Positions 44,008 to 52,060 of a DNA stretch of 64,000 bases are shown here, in pieces. Positions within the stretch are counted from its first letter, which is position 1; every line of letters begins with the position of its first letter. The stretch covers positions 186,001-250,000 of the forward strand of contig NZ_BAAAEU010000010.1 in assembly GCF_039523175.1 (NCBI RefSeq). The letters are read 5' to 3'. This DNA is from Dokdonella_A soli (GTDB taxonomy: Bacteria; Pseudomonadota; Gammaproteobacteria; Xanthomonadales; Rhodanobacteraceae). The notes beneath the pieces are model-generated. The model did not search any database, was not told the origin of the DNA, and saw only the letters and a program-made list of their open reading frames with translations. The translations under genes were made by a program, and so were the position numbers.

Positions 44008-46386
44008 TCAAGCCGGTATTGGCGCCTTCAGCAGTTCGGCAGGGATCTCGCGTTCGCCGGCCAGAGCCTGCACTTGCTTCAAAGCCCTGGCCCAGGCATC
44101 GCGCTGACCGGCCGCATGAAAAATCTTGACCTGCAGCAACGCGCAGTCGAAGTCATGATCGGCCCAGGGAGCGATTCGTCCGGCCAGTGCGCCCGCGTCT
44201 TCTGTGCGTCCCCGGGCGAGCAGCCAGCCGGCGTAGGCGTTCGCAACCAGTGCGATTTCGTCGGGTACGCCCTTGGCTTCCGCGCTCGCAGCAGCGGCAC
44301 GGAACACGGGCTCGGCGTCCGCATCGCGTTTCTCGTGGGCGGCCCATTCGGCCTGTGCCACGAAATGTGCTGCCGGAATATCGCTCCCGGCGGCAGGTGT
44401 GGGCGGCAATCCGGTGGCGGTGGGATACGCGGCGATCGGTTTGCCGGCGGCAATCGAGGCGCGCTGACGCAGCAGCACGATGCGTGCGCGCTCCGCATCG
44501 TCGGCGCCAGGTGCGGACGTCCAGACGGCCAGAGCCTTGTCGGCGGCGTCGACGGCACGGTCCGCCTGCCCCTGTCGCCAGGCCAGTTCCGCGCGGGCTT
44601 CGTGGAAGTATCGGATCAACTCGCCGTGCGCGTCCGGCCAGGTCTTTTCCGCCTCGGTCAGCCCCGCTTCGGCTTCGCGATAGCGGCCGAGCGCCATCAG
44701 GGCGCGGGAGCGGAATCCGCTGGCTGCCAACAGCAGCGCGGGATCGCTCACGCGCGCGCGCAACTTCCAGAGCCGTTCACTGGTCGCCAGCGCATCCGGC
44801 CAGCGCAGCAAATGCGCCTGGGTGATGAACAGCGCGCTGAGATTGGCGCGCAGCGTTTCGATGACGCCGAACGACTCGCTGGTGTCGGCCGCCGCCACGA
44901 AGTAGGGCACGGCGTCCGCCATGCGATTGCGCTGGGTTTCGAGCACGCCGAAATAGTTGTTTATGCGTGCGATGCCCATGCGGTCGCCGGCCGCCTCCAG
45001 CTGTTCGCGCGCCTTGCCCAGATCGGCGATGGCGGCATCGAACTGACGCAGGCAGGCGTGCGAGAGTCCGCGTGCGGCGAGCGCGACATCCCGTTCGTGG
45101 GACGGCGGTGTGTCGTGCAATGCGGATACGGCGGTGTCGAAGTACGGCTCGGCCGAGGCGCAATCCTCGCGGCGAATATCGATGAACCCGCGCGTCGACA
45201 GGGCCTGCGCGTAGGTGCGCGGCTGGGCTTTCACGCTTGGGTTCGCGAGCAATTCGTCGAGCGCCGCGCGGGCCGTGTCGAGTTTGCCTGCACGGAAATC
45301 CACCTGCGCCAGCTTGGCGCGTACGCGTGCATCGGACCGCGCCGGCTCGGGCGCGTTAGCCAGTATCGAGCGCGCCGCGTCGAGCTCGTTTGCCAGCAGT
45401 GCTGCCTGGGCTTGCTGCAGGAGTTCCTGGAGATCGTCGTTCTCCGCGGTCCCCGCTGCTTGCGTATGCCCAAGCGCGGCGACCAGCAGATCGGCCGAGC
45501 GTCGCGCGGCCTCGGTCATGTCGGCCTGCTCGGACGTCTCGCGATGCTGCGTTCCATCGGTCGACGTCGTGCTGAGTTCGACCTTCCATCCGGCCGCCGA
45601 CTTCACCGCGCTGCCCCGCACGATCAGGGCTGCGCCGAGCGTCTGCTGCAGTTTCGCCAGTCGCACCGCGTCGAGCGGTTCGCCGACCTCATGCAGCACC
45701 GCGACCACGCTGTCGCTCGGAGGCACCGGCAGGCCGGCGCTGCGCAGGCGATCGGCGATCAGGTCCATGGCGCCGAGACGCACCCAGCCCGCTTCTCGCG
45801 GCGCCGTTACATCCAGCGGTAGTACGACGATCGCGCTTCCGGCGGCGTTGGCGGACGGCGATGGCGACATGCGCCGTGTCAACAGCGCATAAGCCAACAT
45901 GGTCAGAACCAGCATCGCGACGAATGCGAGCGACCACGCAGAGGGAGATCTTCTTCGCGATGCCTCCGCAGTCGCTGCAGCCATCGCATCGGCGGCGGGT
46001 GCCGCAGACGGGACCGCGACCGACGCGTCCGCAGCGCTCGAAGCGACGGTCGTTTCGGGCGCCGCGCTTTGTCCGTCGATCTCCGCGATCCAGCGATAAC
46101 CGAACCCCGGCACTGTGCGGATCATCCGCTGGATCTGGCCATCGTCACCGACCGCGAGGCGCGCGCGCAGGACGACCTGGTTGACCTGCGAGTCGGTCGC
46201 ATCGACGCGGCCCCACAACGCGGCTACCAGTTCATCACGTCCGACCGCGCGGTCCCGGTGCTCAACGAGATAGGCCAGGCAATCGAAGCCGCGGCGCGGA
46301 AGATGTACGAGGTCGCCGCCCTTCCACAATTCTCGCGCGTGGGGAACCAGACGAAAGTTCCCGAACCGGTACTCTGTTGCACCCAT
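44008..46386 (-). CDS. CadC-like membrane-bound winged-helix regulator with TPR repeats
   Basis: 792 aa. Residues ~5-102 are an OmpR/CadC-type winged helix (LVHLPRRGFDCLAYLVEHRD, VNQVVLRARLAVGDD, then MIRTVPGFGYRW). A low-complexity linker (105-145) leads to one membrane helix (~150-169), so DNA binding is cytoplasmic and the rest periplasmic. A TolB-like region (~185-290) and TPR-type helices fill the remainder (SYAQALSTRGFIDIRREDC-like repeats). Such regulators are abundant in Xanthomonadales and sense extracytoplasmic signals without a kinase. It may control the adjacent secreted-protein genes (inference). Confidence 0.85.
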   Translation of the reverse strand: MGATEYRFGNFRLVPHARELWKGGDLVHLPRRGFDCLAYLVEHRDRAVGRDELVAALWGRVDATDSQVNQVVLRARLAVGDDGQIQRMIRTVPGFGYRWIAEIDGQSAAPETTVASSAADASVAVPSAAPAADAMAAATAEASRRRSPSAWSLAFVAMLVLTMLAYALLTRRMSPSPSANAAGSAIVVLPLDVTAPREAGWVRLGAMDLIADRLRSAGLPVPPSDSVVAVLHEVGEPLDAVRLAKLQQTLGAALIVRGSAVKSAAGWKVELSTTSTDGTQHRETSEQADMTEAARRSADLLVAALGHTQAAGTAENDDLQELLQQAQAALLANELDAARSILANAPEPARSDARVRAKLAQVDFRAGKLDTARAALDELLANPSVKAQPRTYAQALSTRGFIDIRREDCASAEPYFDTAVSALHDTPPSHERDVALAARGLSHACLRQFDAAIADLGKAREQLEAAGDRMGIARINNYFGVLETQRNRMADAVPYFVAAADTSESFGVIETLRANLSALFITQAHLLRWPDALATSERLWKLRARVSDPALLLAASGFRSRALMALGRYREAEAGLTEAEKTWPDAHGELIRYFHEARAELAWRQGQADRAVDAADKALAVWTSAPGADDAERARIVLLRQRASIAAGKPIAAYPTATGLPPTPAAGSDIPAAHFVAQAEWAAHEKRDADAEPVFRAAAASAEAKGVPDEIALVANAYAGWLLARGRTEDAGALAGRIAPWADHDFDCALLQVKIFHAAGQRDAWARALKQVQALAGEREIPAELLKAPIPA

Positions 46387-46586
46387 TCGACCCGACTCAA
46401 CTATGGGACTGGCACGCCGCCATCATGCCCGAAGGCCGATGAGCGCGTCCTCTACGATGCCATTGCGTCGAGTGTTCGGTATTGCGCAGCGCCTCCACAT
46501 CGCGGTGGGCCACGTCGGTGTGTGCCGCATCGCTCTGCCCAGCTCGCAATCGCTTGCGAACTGGATCTTCCCGAAGCCACGTTCAC

Positions 46587-47543
46587 TCAACCCAGCGACG
46601 CCAGCCACTCGTCGTCGGAGCCCTCTGCGACGCCCTCGAACAGGAACGTCGACAGGTAACGCTCACCGGTGTCCGGCAGCATCGCGAGCAACACCGAACC
46701 CTGCGGCGCGGTCTCGGCGACCTTCAGCGCGGCCGCGAGCGTCGCGCCCGAGGAGATGCCGACGAAGATGCCTTCCTCGATGGCGAGCCGCCGCGCGGTA
46801 TCGCGCGCGAGCACGTCGTCGACGAGGACAATCTCGTGCGCGACCGTGCGGCTCAGCACCTCGGGCAGGAAGTCCGGTGTCCAGCCCTGGATCTTGTGCG
46901 GCTTCCATTCCTGGCCCGAGAGCAGCGCAGCGCCGGCCGGTTCGCTGGCGATGATCTTCACTTCGGGGCGCGCAAGACGCAGCACCTCGCCGACGCCGGT
47001 CAAGGTGCCGCCGGTGCCCCAACCCGTGACGAAATAGTCGAACCGGCGCCCGGCGAACGCCTGCTGGATCTCGGCGGCGGTCGTGTTGCGGTGATAGGTC
47101 GGGTTCGCCGGGTTCTGGAATTGACGCGCGAGAAACCAGCCATGCTTCTTCGCGAGTTCCTCGGCCTTGCGCACCATGCCGCTGCCGCGTTCGGCGGCCG
47201 GGGTCAGGATCACCTTGGCGCCGTAGGCGCGCATCAGTTTGCGGCGCTCGATCGAGAACGTCTCGGTCATGATCGCGACGAACGGATAGCCGCGCGCCGC
47301 GCAGACCATCGCCAGCGCGACGCCGGTGTTGCCCGACGTCGCCTCGATCACGGTGTCGCCGGGCTTGAGCAGGCCTTTCTGCTCAGCGTCGAGGATGATC
47401 GCGATCGCGAGGCGGTCCTTGACCGAACCGCCCGGATTGAACGCTTCGACCTTCACGTAGAGGTCGACATGCTTCGGCGGCAGGCGATGCAGCTTGACGA
47501 TCGGGGTGCGGCCGATGGTGTCGACGATGCTGTCGTGGATCAT
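46587..47543 (-). CDS. cysK: cysteine synthase (O-acetylserine sulfhydrylase)
   Basis: 318 aa. PLP enzyme condensing O-acetylserine with sulfide to L-cysteine. The PLP Lys lies in NPGGSVKDRLA, the substrate loop is EATSGNTGVALAM, and the phosphate cup is GWGTGGTLTGVG. A C-terminal GISSGATLAAALK segment is also seen. Length and end (LSTFLFEG) fit CysK better than CysM, which has a shorter form; a CysM-like activity cannot be excluded. It lies 23 bp downstream of cysG in the same direction, so both form a unit of the sulfur locus. Confidence 0.92.
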   Translation of the reverse strand: MIHDSIVDTIGRTPIVKLHRLPPKHVDLYVKVEAFNPGGSVKDRLAIAIILDAEQKGLLKPGDTVIEATSGNTGVALAMVCAARGYPFVAIMTETFSIERRKLMRAYGAKVILTPAAERGSGMVRKAEELAKKHGWFLARQFQNPANPTYHRNTTAAEIQQAFAGRRFDYFVTGWGTGGTLTGVGEVLRLARPEVKIIASEPAGAALLSGQEWKPHKIQGWTPDFLPEVLSRTVAHEIVLVDDVLARDTARRLAIEEGIFVGISSGATLAAALKVAETAPQGSVLLAMLPDTGERYLSTFLFEGVAEGSDDEWLASLG

Positions 47544-47566
47544 GGCGGTGTCCTTTGCAGTGGCAA

Positions 47567-49036
47567 TCAGGCCGCGCGCGACAGCGGCGGCTTCGACGCG
47601 GCGTTGCCGCGCGCGGAATACGCACCGGCCGCGGGCGGCACGGCAGCGGTGAGCGGCGGCGCGCCGAACCAGTGCAGAGTTTCGGCCAGCGCCGTGACCT
47701 CACCGAGGATCAGCAGCGCCGGTGATCGTACACCGTGCGCGGCCGCGCGTTCAGGCAGTTCGGCCAGCGGGCCGGTGACGATGCGCTGCTCTTGTCGCGA
47801 ACCGTTTTCGATCAGTGCGAAGGGCGTGGCCTGCCCGCGGCCGTGGGCGGTCAGGCGGTCGCGCAAGCCGGCGAGTTCGCCGACGCCCATATAGACCGCG
47901 AGCGTCTGCCGCTCCTGCGCGAGCGCGGCCCAGTCGAGGGTATCCAGCGAGGCGCGGCAGTGCGCGGTAACGAAGCGCACCGATTGCGCGTGATCGCGGT
48001 GGGTCAGCGGCACGCCGGCGTATGCGGCGCAGGCGATCGCGGCAGTGATCCCGGGCACTACCTCGTAGGGAATCGCGTGGGAGCGCAGGAATTCGAGTTC
48101 CTCGCCGCCGCGACCGAACACGAACGGATCGCCGCCCTTAAGGCGCACCACCCGGCGGCCGGCTCGTGCGTGCTCGAGCAGCAGCGCATGGATCCCGGCC
48201 TGGGTCGTGTGATGCTGGCCTGCTTCCTTGCCGACTTCGATGCGCTCGGCATCGCGGCGCGCGAGTGCGAGCACCTCGGCGCTGACCAAGCGGTCATGCA
48301 GGATCACATCGGCCTCGTTGAGTGCGCGTAATGCCTTCAGCGTCAGCAATCCGGGGTCGCCGGGGCCGGCACCGACCAGCACGACCGAGCCGGTCGGCTC
48401 CGCCGTGACCTCGTCCAGGGCCTTGCCCAAGGCGGCTTCGGCCAGTGCAGGCTGTTCGCGCCGCAACAGGCTCACGACTGGACCGGTGAACAAACGCGTG
48501 TAGAAGCGACGGCGCGCCGCCGGCGTCGGGTGGCGCGCGCGGATGCGTGCGCGAAACCGCGCCGCGAGTTCCGCCAGCCCGCCGAGGGCCTGATCGAGCT
48601 GACCTTCCAGACGTTCGCGCAGCAGCCGCGCCAGCATCGGTGCGGCGCCCGCGGATGAGATCGCGACGATCAACGGTGAGCGATCGACGACTGCGGGCAC
48701 GTGGAAACTCGACAACGCCGCGTCGTCGACGACGTTGACGAAGATCCGGCGCGCGCCCGCAGCCGCAGCGACGGCCTGGTTCAGTGCGCGATCGTTGGTG
48801 GCGGCGACGACCAGCCAGGCGCCATCGAGCCAGTCGTCACGGAACTCACCGCGTCGATGCCGAATGCGGCCGGCGTCGGCCCAGCGCGCGAGTTCCGGCG
48901 CCAGGACCGGCGCACCGATCGTGACGGCCGCGCCGGCAGCGAGCAGGGCCGCTGTCTTGCGCGCGGCCACCGCACCGCCTCCGACGACGAATACGGGGCG
49001 GTGGGTGAGATCGGCAAACAGCGGATACAGCTTCAT
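47567..49036 (-). CDS. cysG: siroheme synthase CysG (trifunctional)
   Basis: 489 aa. The N-terminal half is the precorrin-2 dehydrogenase/sirohydrochlorin ferrochelatase: PVFVVGGGAVAARKTAALL nucleotide loop, VNVVDDAALSSFHVPAVVD with the catalytic Asp, and RSPLIVAISSAGAAP. The C-terminal half is uroporphyrinogen-III methyltransferase: VVLVGAGPGDPGLLTL, then RLKGGDPFVFGRGGEE and THRDHAQSVRFVT. It makes the siroheme cofactor of CysI. About 30 residues longer than E. coli CysG at the C-terminus. It leads a cysG-cysK unit divergent from cysB. Confidence 0.95.
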   Translation of the reverse strand: MKLYPLFADLTHRPVFVVGGGAVAARKTAALLAAGAAVTIGAPVLAPELARWADAGRIRHRRGEFRDDWLDGAWLVVAATNDRALNQAVAAAAGARRIFVNVVDDAALSSFHVPAVVDRSPLIVAISSAGAAPMLARLLRERLEGQLDQALGGLAELAARFRARIRARHPTPAARRRFYTRLFTGPVVSLLRREQPALAEAALGKALDEVTAEPTGSVVLVGAGPGDPGLLTLKALRALNEADVILHDRLVSAEVLALARRDAERIEVGKEAGQHHTTQAGIHALLLEHARAGRRVVRLKGGDPFVFGRGGEELEFLRSHAIPYEVVPGITAAIACAAYAGVPLTHRDHAQSVRFVTAHCRASLDTLDWAALAQERQTLAVYMGVGELAGLRDRLTAHGRGQATPFALIENGSRQEQRIVTGPLAELPERAAAHGVRSPALLILGEVTALAETLHWFGAPPLTAAVPPAAGAYSARGNAASKPPLSRAA

Positions 49037-49655
49037 CGGCGGCGGCGGAACATACGTGGCATGGGGTCATTCACGGTATGCAGCGCCGCGCCGGGCGACA
49101 AATGACTTCCGGGCGTGCGCTTATGCCGGCCCGGCATGAGAGGGCGCTTCGGAAAATTTGGTATTGCCTCAATTTGAAATTCCACCAACCGTTCGCCCTG
49201 AGGTATCGACTGCGCGCGCATGGAGCGCGCGCGAACGGCGACAAAACGGCAGGGCTGCCGTTTTGCACAGCGAAGCTGCCCGGAGGGCGAAGCGCAGGGC
49301 CGCGCTGAGTGCACCCGGCCCGAAGGGCGAGCGCCAGGATGGCGCGAGTCTCGGTGAACGGCCTCGGGCGCCGCCGCTCATGGTTCGATACGCCGTAGGC
49401 GTACCCCGTGCTGAGCCTTGTCGAAGCATCACCACGAACGGCTACTTATTCAAACTGAGGCGTTACCGAAAATTTGGACGGATGGACGTCCAAACCCGAC
49501 TGGGTTAGGCTGCCGGTCCCATTGCCATCACCGGCGATGGCCCAATGTCAGGAGCTAGCGATGAAACGCCCCGGTTCGAAACACCTCATGTGCTGTTGTC
49601 TGCAAACCATCCGTGTCCTCAAGACCCGATTGCGATCACCTGCGAGACGCCCGCC
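49037..49655. promoter_or_regulatory. cysG/cysB divergent control region with repeat block
   Basis: A ~25-bp motif of the form TTCAAAYTGAGGC-N2-TACC-AAATTT occurs twice: at 49154-49178 facing cysG and at 49449-49475 facing cysB, as imperfect inverted repeats. Between them is a 270-bp repeat-rich block. It contains CAAAACGGCA-GGGC-TGCCGTTTTG (49242-49265) and a fragment of the 'TTGTCGAAGCATCACCACGAACGG' intergenic repeat (~49380-49441). At 49473-49494 TTTGGACG-N6-CGTCCAAA forms a further inverted repeat. No gene is seen in the gap. Confidence 0.55.
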
Positions 49656-50660
49656 ATGACCCTCACGCAACTGCGCTACCTCATCGCCATTGCCGATTCC
49701 GGCCTCAACATCACCCTCGCTGCCGAGCGCGTACACGCCACTCAGCCCGGCATCAGCAAGCAACTCAAGCAACTCGAAGACGAGCTCGGCTTCCAGCTGT
49801 TCGCGCGCAAGGGCAAGAGCCTCGATGCGATCACTCCCGCCGGCAGCCAGGTCATCGAACGCGCCCGCGTGATCCAGGCCGAAGCTGCCAACATCCGCGC
49901 GCTCGCCGCCAACCTGCGCAACGAGGCGCAGGGTGAACTACGTATCGCGACGACCCATACTCAGGCTCGATTCGCCTTGCCGGCGCCGATCGCCGCGCTG
50001 AAACGCCGCTATCCGCAAGTCAGCGTGCACCTGCAGCCGGGCGGCGACGCGGAGATCCTTGAATTGCTCGCGCGCGGCCAGGGCGATCTCGCCGTGATCA
50101 GCACCGCGGGCACGGTGCCCTCCGTCGGTCTCGCCCTGCCGGCGTATCGTTGGGACCGCGTCGCGCTGGTACCGCGCGGTCATGCGCTGGCGACACTCGG
50201 GCGCGCACCGACCTTGGCCGAGCTGGCCGCGTATCCACTGGTCAGTTACGAGTCGTCGCTGAAGCCGGAGTCGTCGCTGCGGCGCGCGTTCGGCGCCGCC
50301 GGCCTCGAGCCGCGCCTGGGCTTCACCGCGCGCGATGCCGACCTGATCAAGACCTACGTGCGCGCCGGCCTCGGCGTCGGCGTATTGGCCGAGATGGCCC
50401 TGCTCCCGGAGGATGCCGCCGACCTGCGCGTGCTGCCGGCCGATGGCCTGTTTCCGACCTGCACGACCTGGATCGTGCTGCGCCACGACCGCGTGCTGCG
50501 CGATTTCGCGCTGGAATTCATCGCGCAGTTCGCACCGCATCTGGATCGGCGCGACGTGCGCCGCGCGTTCGATCATGGCGTGCACGACGGCAGCTGGCCC
50601 GAGCCTCCGCACTGGCGCGAGATCAGTGGCGCCAAGGCCAGCATCGTGCGCGCGGCCTGA
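49656..50660 (+). CDS. cysB: LysR-type regulator of cysteine biosynthesis, CysB-like
   Basis: 334 aa from ATG 49656; upstream in-frame codons lack similarity. The winged helix occupies ~1-60 (MTLTQLRYLIAIADSGLNIT, then ATQPGISKQLKQLEDELG). The effector domain follows, with the CysB-type TTHTQARFALPAPIAALKRRYP. CysB is a tetrameric activator of sulfate assimilation genes that responds to O-acetylserine and sulfide. It lies between cysG and the sat-cysHIJ genes, which supports the call over Cbl. It converges with the sat fragment, 41 bp apart. Confidence 0.9.
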   Translation: MTLTQLRYLIAIADSGLNITLAAERVHATQPGISKQLKQLEDELGFQLFARKGKSLDAITPAGSQVIERARVIQAEAANIRALAANLRNEAQGELRIATTHTQARFALPAPIAALKRRYPQVSVHLQPGGDAEILELLARGQGDLAVISTAGTVPSVGLALPAYRWDRVALVPRGHALATLGRAPTLAELAAYPLVSYESSLKPESSLRRAFGAAGLEPRLGFTARDADLIKTYVRAGLGVGVLAEMALLPEDAADLRVLPADGLFPTCTTWIVLRHDRVLRDFALEFIAQFAPHLDRRDVRRAFDHGVHDGSWPEPPHWREISGAKASIVRAA

Positions 50661-50701
50661 GTAACGCGTCGCGACGCGGAGACATCAAGCGGCGTAGCAA
50701 A

Positions 50702-51220
50702 TCAGTCGCGCGGCGCGCCACGCCGTCCGGCGAGCGCGTCGTGCGTCGGCGTCCGGATGCCGCGCACGCGGCCGCCGAGATAGACCGGGCGCGCATGGTC
50801 GAGCAGCGCGGCGACTCCGGGATGCGTGCGGTCGGTCGTGCTGAACACCGCGCGCGCCTCGTGCAGATGATCGGTCCAGTAGATGTCCTCGACGTCGAGC
50901 ATGGCCCGCGTTACGCCCTGGCTATCGCGCAGCGCGATCTCGCTGCCGATCGCGATCGTCGCCGCGAACGCCTCGCTGACATCGAGCGTGAGCGGCGACG
51001 ATGGAGTGCCATCGGCGAGGCGCGCTTCGCTGACGACGCGTTCGTAGTCGCGGCGCACGAGGTAGCCCGCGAGCGGCGAGAACGCACCGTTCAGCAGGAG
51101 CTCGAGATCGCGAAGTTGGCGCGCGTCGAGATCCCAGCCGGGGAGGGCGACGCTGCGCTGCTTGAGCGCGGAGGCGTCGGCGTCATCGTTCCGGCGACTT
51201 TCAACAGCGAAGCTGGTCAA
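50702..51220 (-). pseudogene. sat: truncated ATP sulfurylase (Sat) N-terminal domain fragment
   Basis: Residues corresponding to 50702-51187 match the N-terminal PUA-like domain of Sat or bifunctional Sat-APS kinase: LPGWDLDARQLRDLELLLNG, FSPLAGYLVRRDYERVVSE, ADGTPSSPLTLDVSEAF and HPGVAALLDHARPVYLGG. The sequence stops at HDALAGRRGAPRD, where the catalytic domain with its HxxH site should begin, and cysB's 3' end follows immediately. The 5' end is also unclear: the only starts (TTG 51220, GTG 51232, ATG 51316) lie in or beyond a hairpin repeat. Most likely a remnant; sulfate activation must be encoded elsewhere (cysDN). Confidence 0.65.
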
Positions 51221-51310
51221 GCGTGATTCCACTTTTTGCTCCTGATGCTGTAGATCAAAATGGATCCCGGCTTGACCAGTCCTGCGGCTGTTGAAAGCCG
51301 CAGGGATGAC
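51182..51310. repeat. hairpin-forming repeat element between cysH and the sat fragment
   Basis: Nested inverted repeats: GTCATC (51182-51187) with GATGAC (51305-51310), CTTTCAACAGC (51198-51208) with GCTGTTGAAAG (51287-51297), and GGTCAAGC (51215-51222) with GCTTGACC (51270-51277). The ~130-bp unit could fold into one long stem, as in a MITE or a compound REP. It forms the apparent 5' end of the sat fragment. Confidence 0.75.
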
Positions 51311-51337
51311 GAGCAAAGCTGGCGGGAGGCTTTCTTT

Positions 51338-52060
51338 CTAGGCCTCGAGATGCAGGCCGCATTCGCGTTTCAGCCCGAAGAAACGCGTGTCTTCCTCCGC
51401 CATGCCGGGCTCCCAGCGGCGCGTCGTGTGCACGTCGCCGATCGAGACGTAACCGTCGTCCCATAGCGGGTGATAGGGCAGGTTGTGGCGCTGCAGATAG
51501 CGGCCGACGTCGCGGTCGGTCCAGTCGGCGATCGGATGCAGCTTCCAGCGGCCGTTGCGCAGCTCGATGAAGTCGATGGCTGCGCGGCTGGCCGATTGCG
51601 AACGACGCAGTCCGGCGAACCAGCTGCGCGCGTCGAGCTGGGCGAGCGCGCGCTGCATCGGCTCGACCTTGCGCAGGCGGTTGTAGCGCTCGATGCCGTC
51701 GAGGCCCTGTTCCCACAGGCGGCCATGGCGCGCTTCCATCCAGGCGATGCCGATCGCCGGGCGAACCACCTTGAGGTTCAGGTCGAGGCGTTCGCTCAAG
51801 GTGTCGACGAAACGATAGGTCTCGGCGAACAGGTAGCCGGTGTCGATCAGGATCACCGGGATGTCGGCGCGCTGCCGCGTGACCAGATGCAACGAGGCCG
51901 CCGCCTGCGCACCGAAGCTCGACGACAGCACGTGTTCGCCCGGCGTCGTGTCCAGCGCCCAGGCGACGCGTTCCTCGGCCGGCTGTCGCTCCAGCCAGCG
52001 ATTCAGCTCGGCCAGTGCGCGGGCGTCCTCGGCCGCACTGAGCAGATCGGGCGGATTCAT
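51338..52060 (-). CDS. cysH: phosphoadenosine phosphosulfate reductase
   Basis: 240 aa from ATG 52060. Adenosine-phosphosulfate reductase family: LSSSFGAQAAASLHLV as PP-loop-like motif, IPVILIDTGYLFAETYRF, GLRRSQSASR, LHPIADWTDRDVGRYL, and the catalytic Cys in the C-terminal KRECGLH. It lacks the two extra CC pairs of [4Fe-4S] APS reductases, so PAPS is the likely substrate, with thioredoxin as reductant. It overlaps cysI by 4 bp. Confidence 0.94.
   Translation of the reverse strand: MNPPDLLSAAEDARALAELNRWLERQPAEERVAWALDTTPGEHVLSSSFGAQAAASLHLVTRQRADIPVILIDTGYLFAETYRFVDTLSERLDLNLKVVRPAIGIAWMEARHGRLWEQGLDGIERYNRLRKVEPMQRALAQLDARSWFAGLRRSQSASRAAIDFIELRNGRWKLHPIADWTDRDVGRYLQRHNLPYHPLWDDGYVSIGDVHTTRRWEPGMAEEDTRFFGLKRECGLHLEA

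Noticed and set aside
43843..45822. 659-aa plus-strand open frame
   Set aside because: Antisense to the CadC-like regulator, whose winged helix, membrane helix and TPRs are clear.
46482..47894. 470-aa plus-strand frame
   Set aside because: Antisense to cysK and cysG; no domain.
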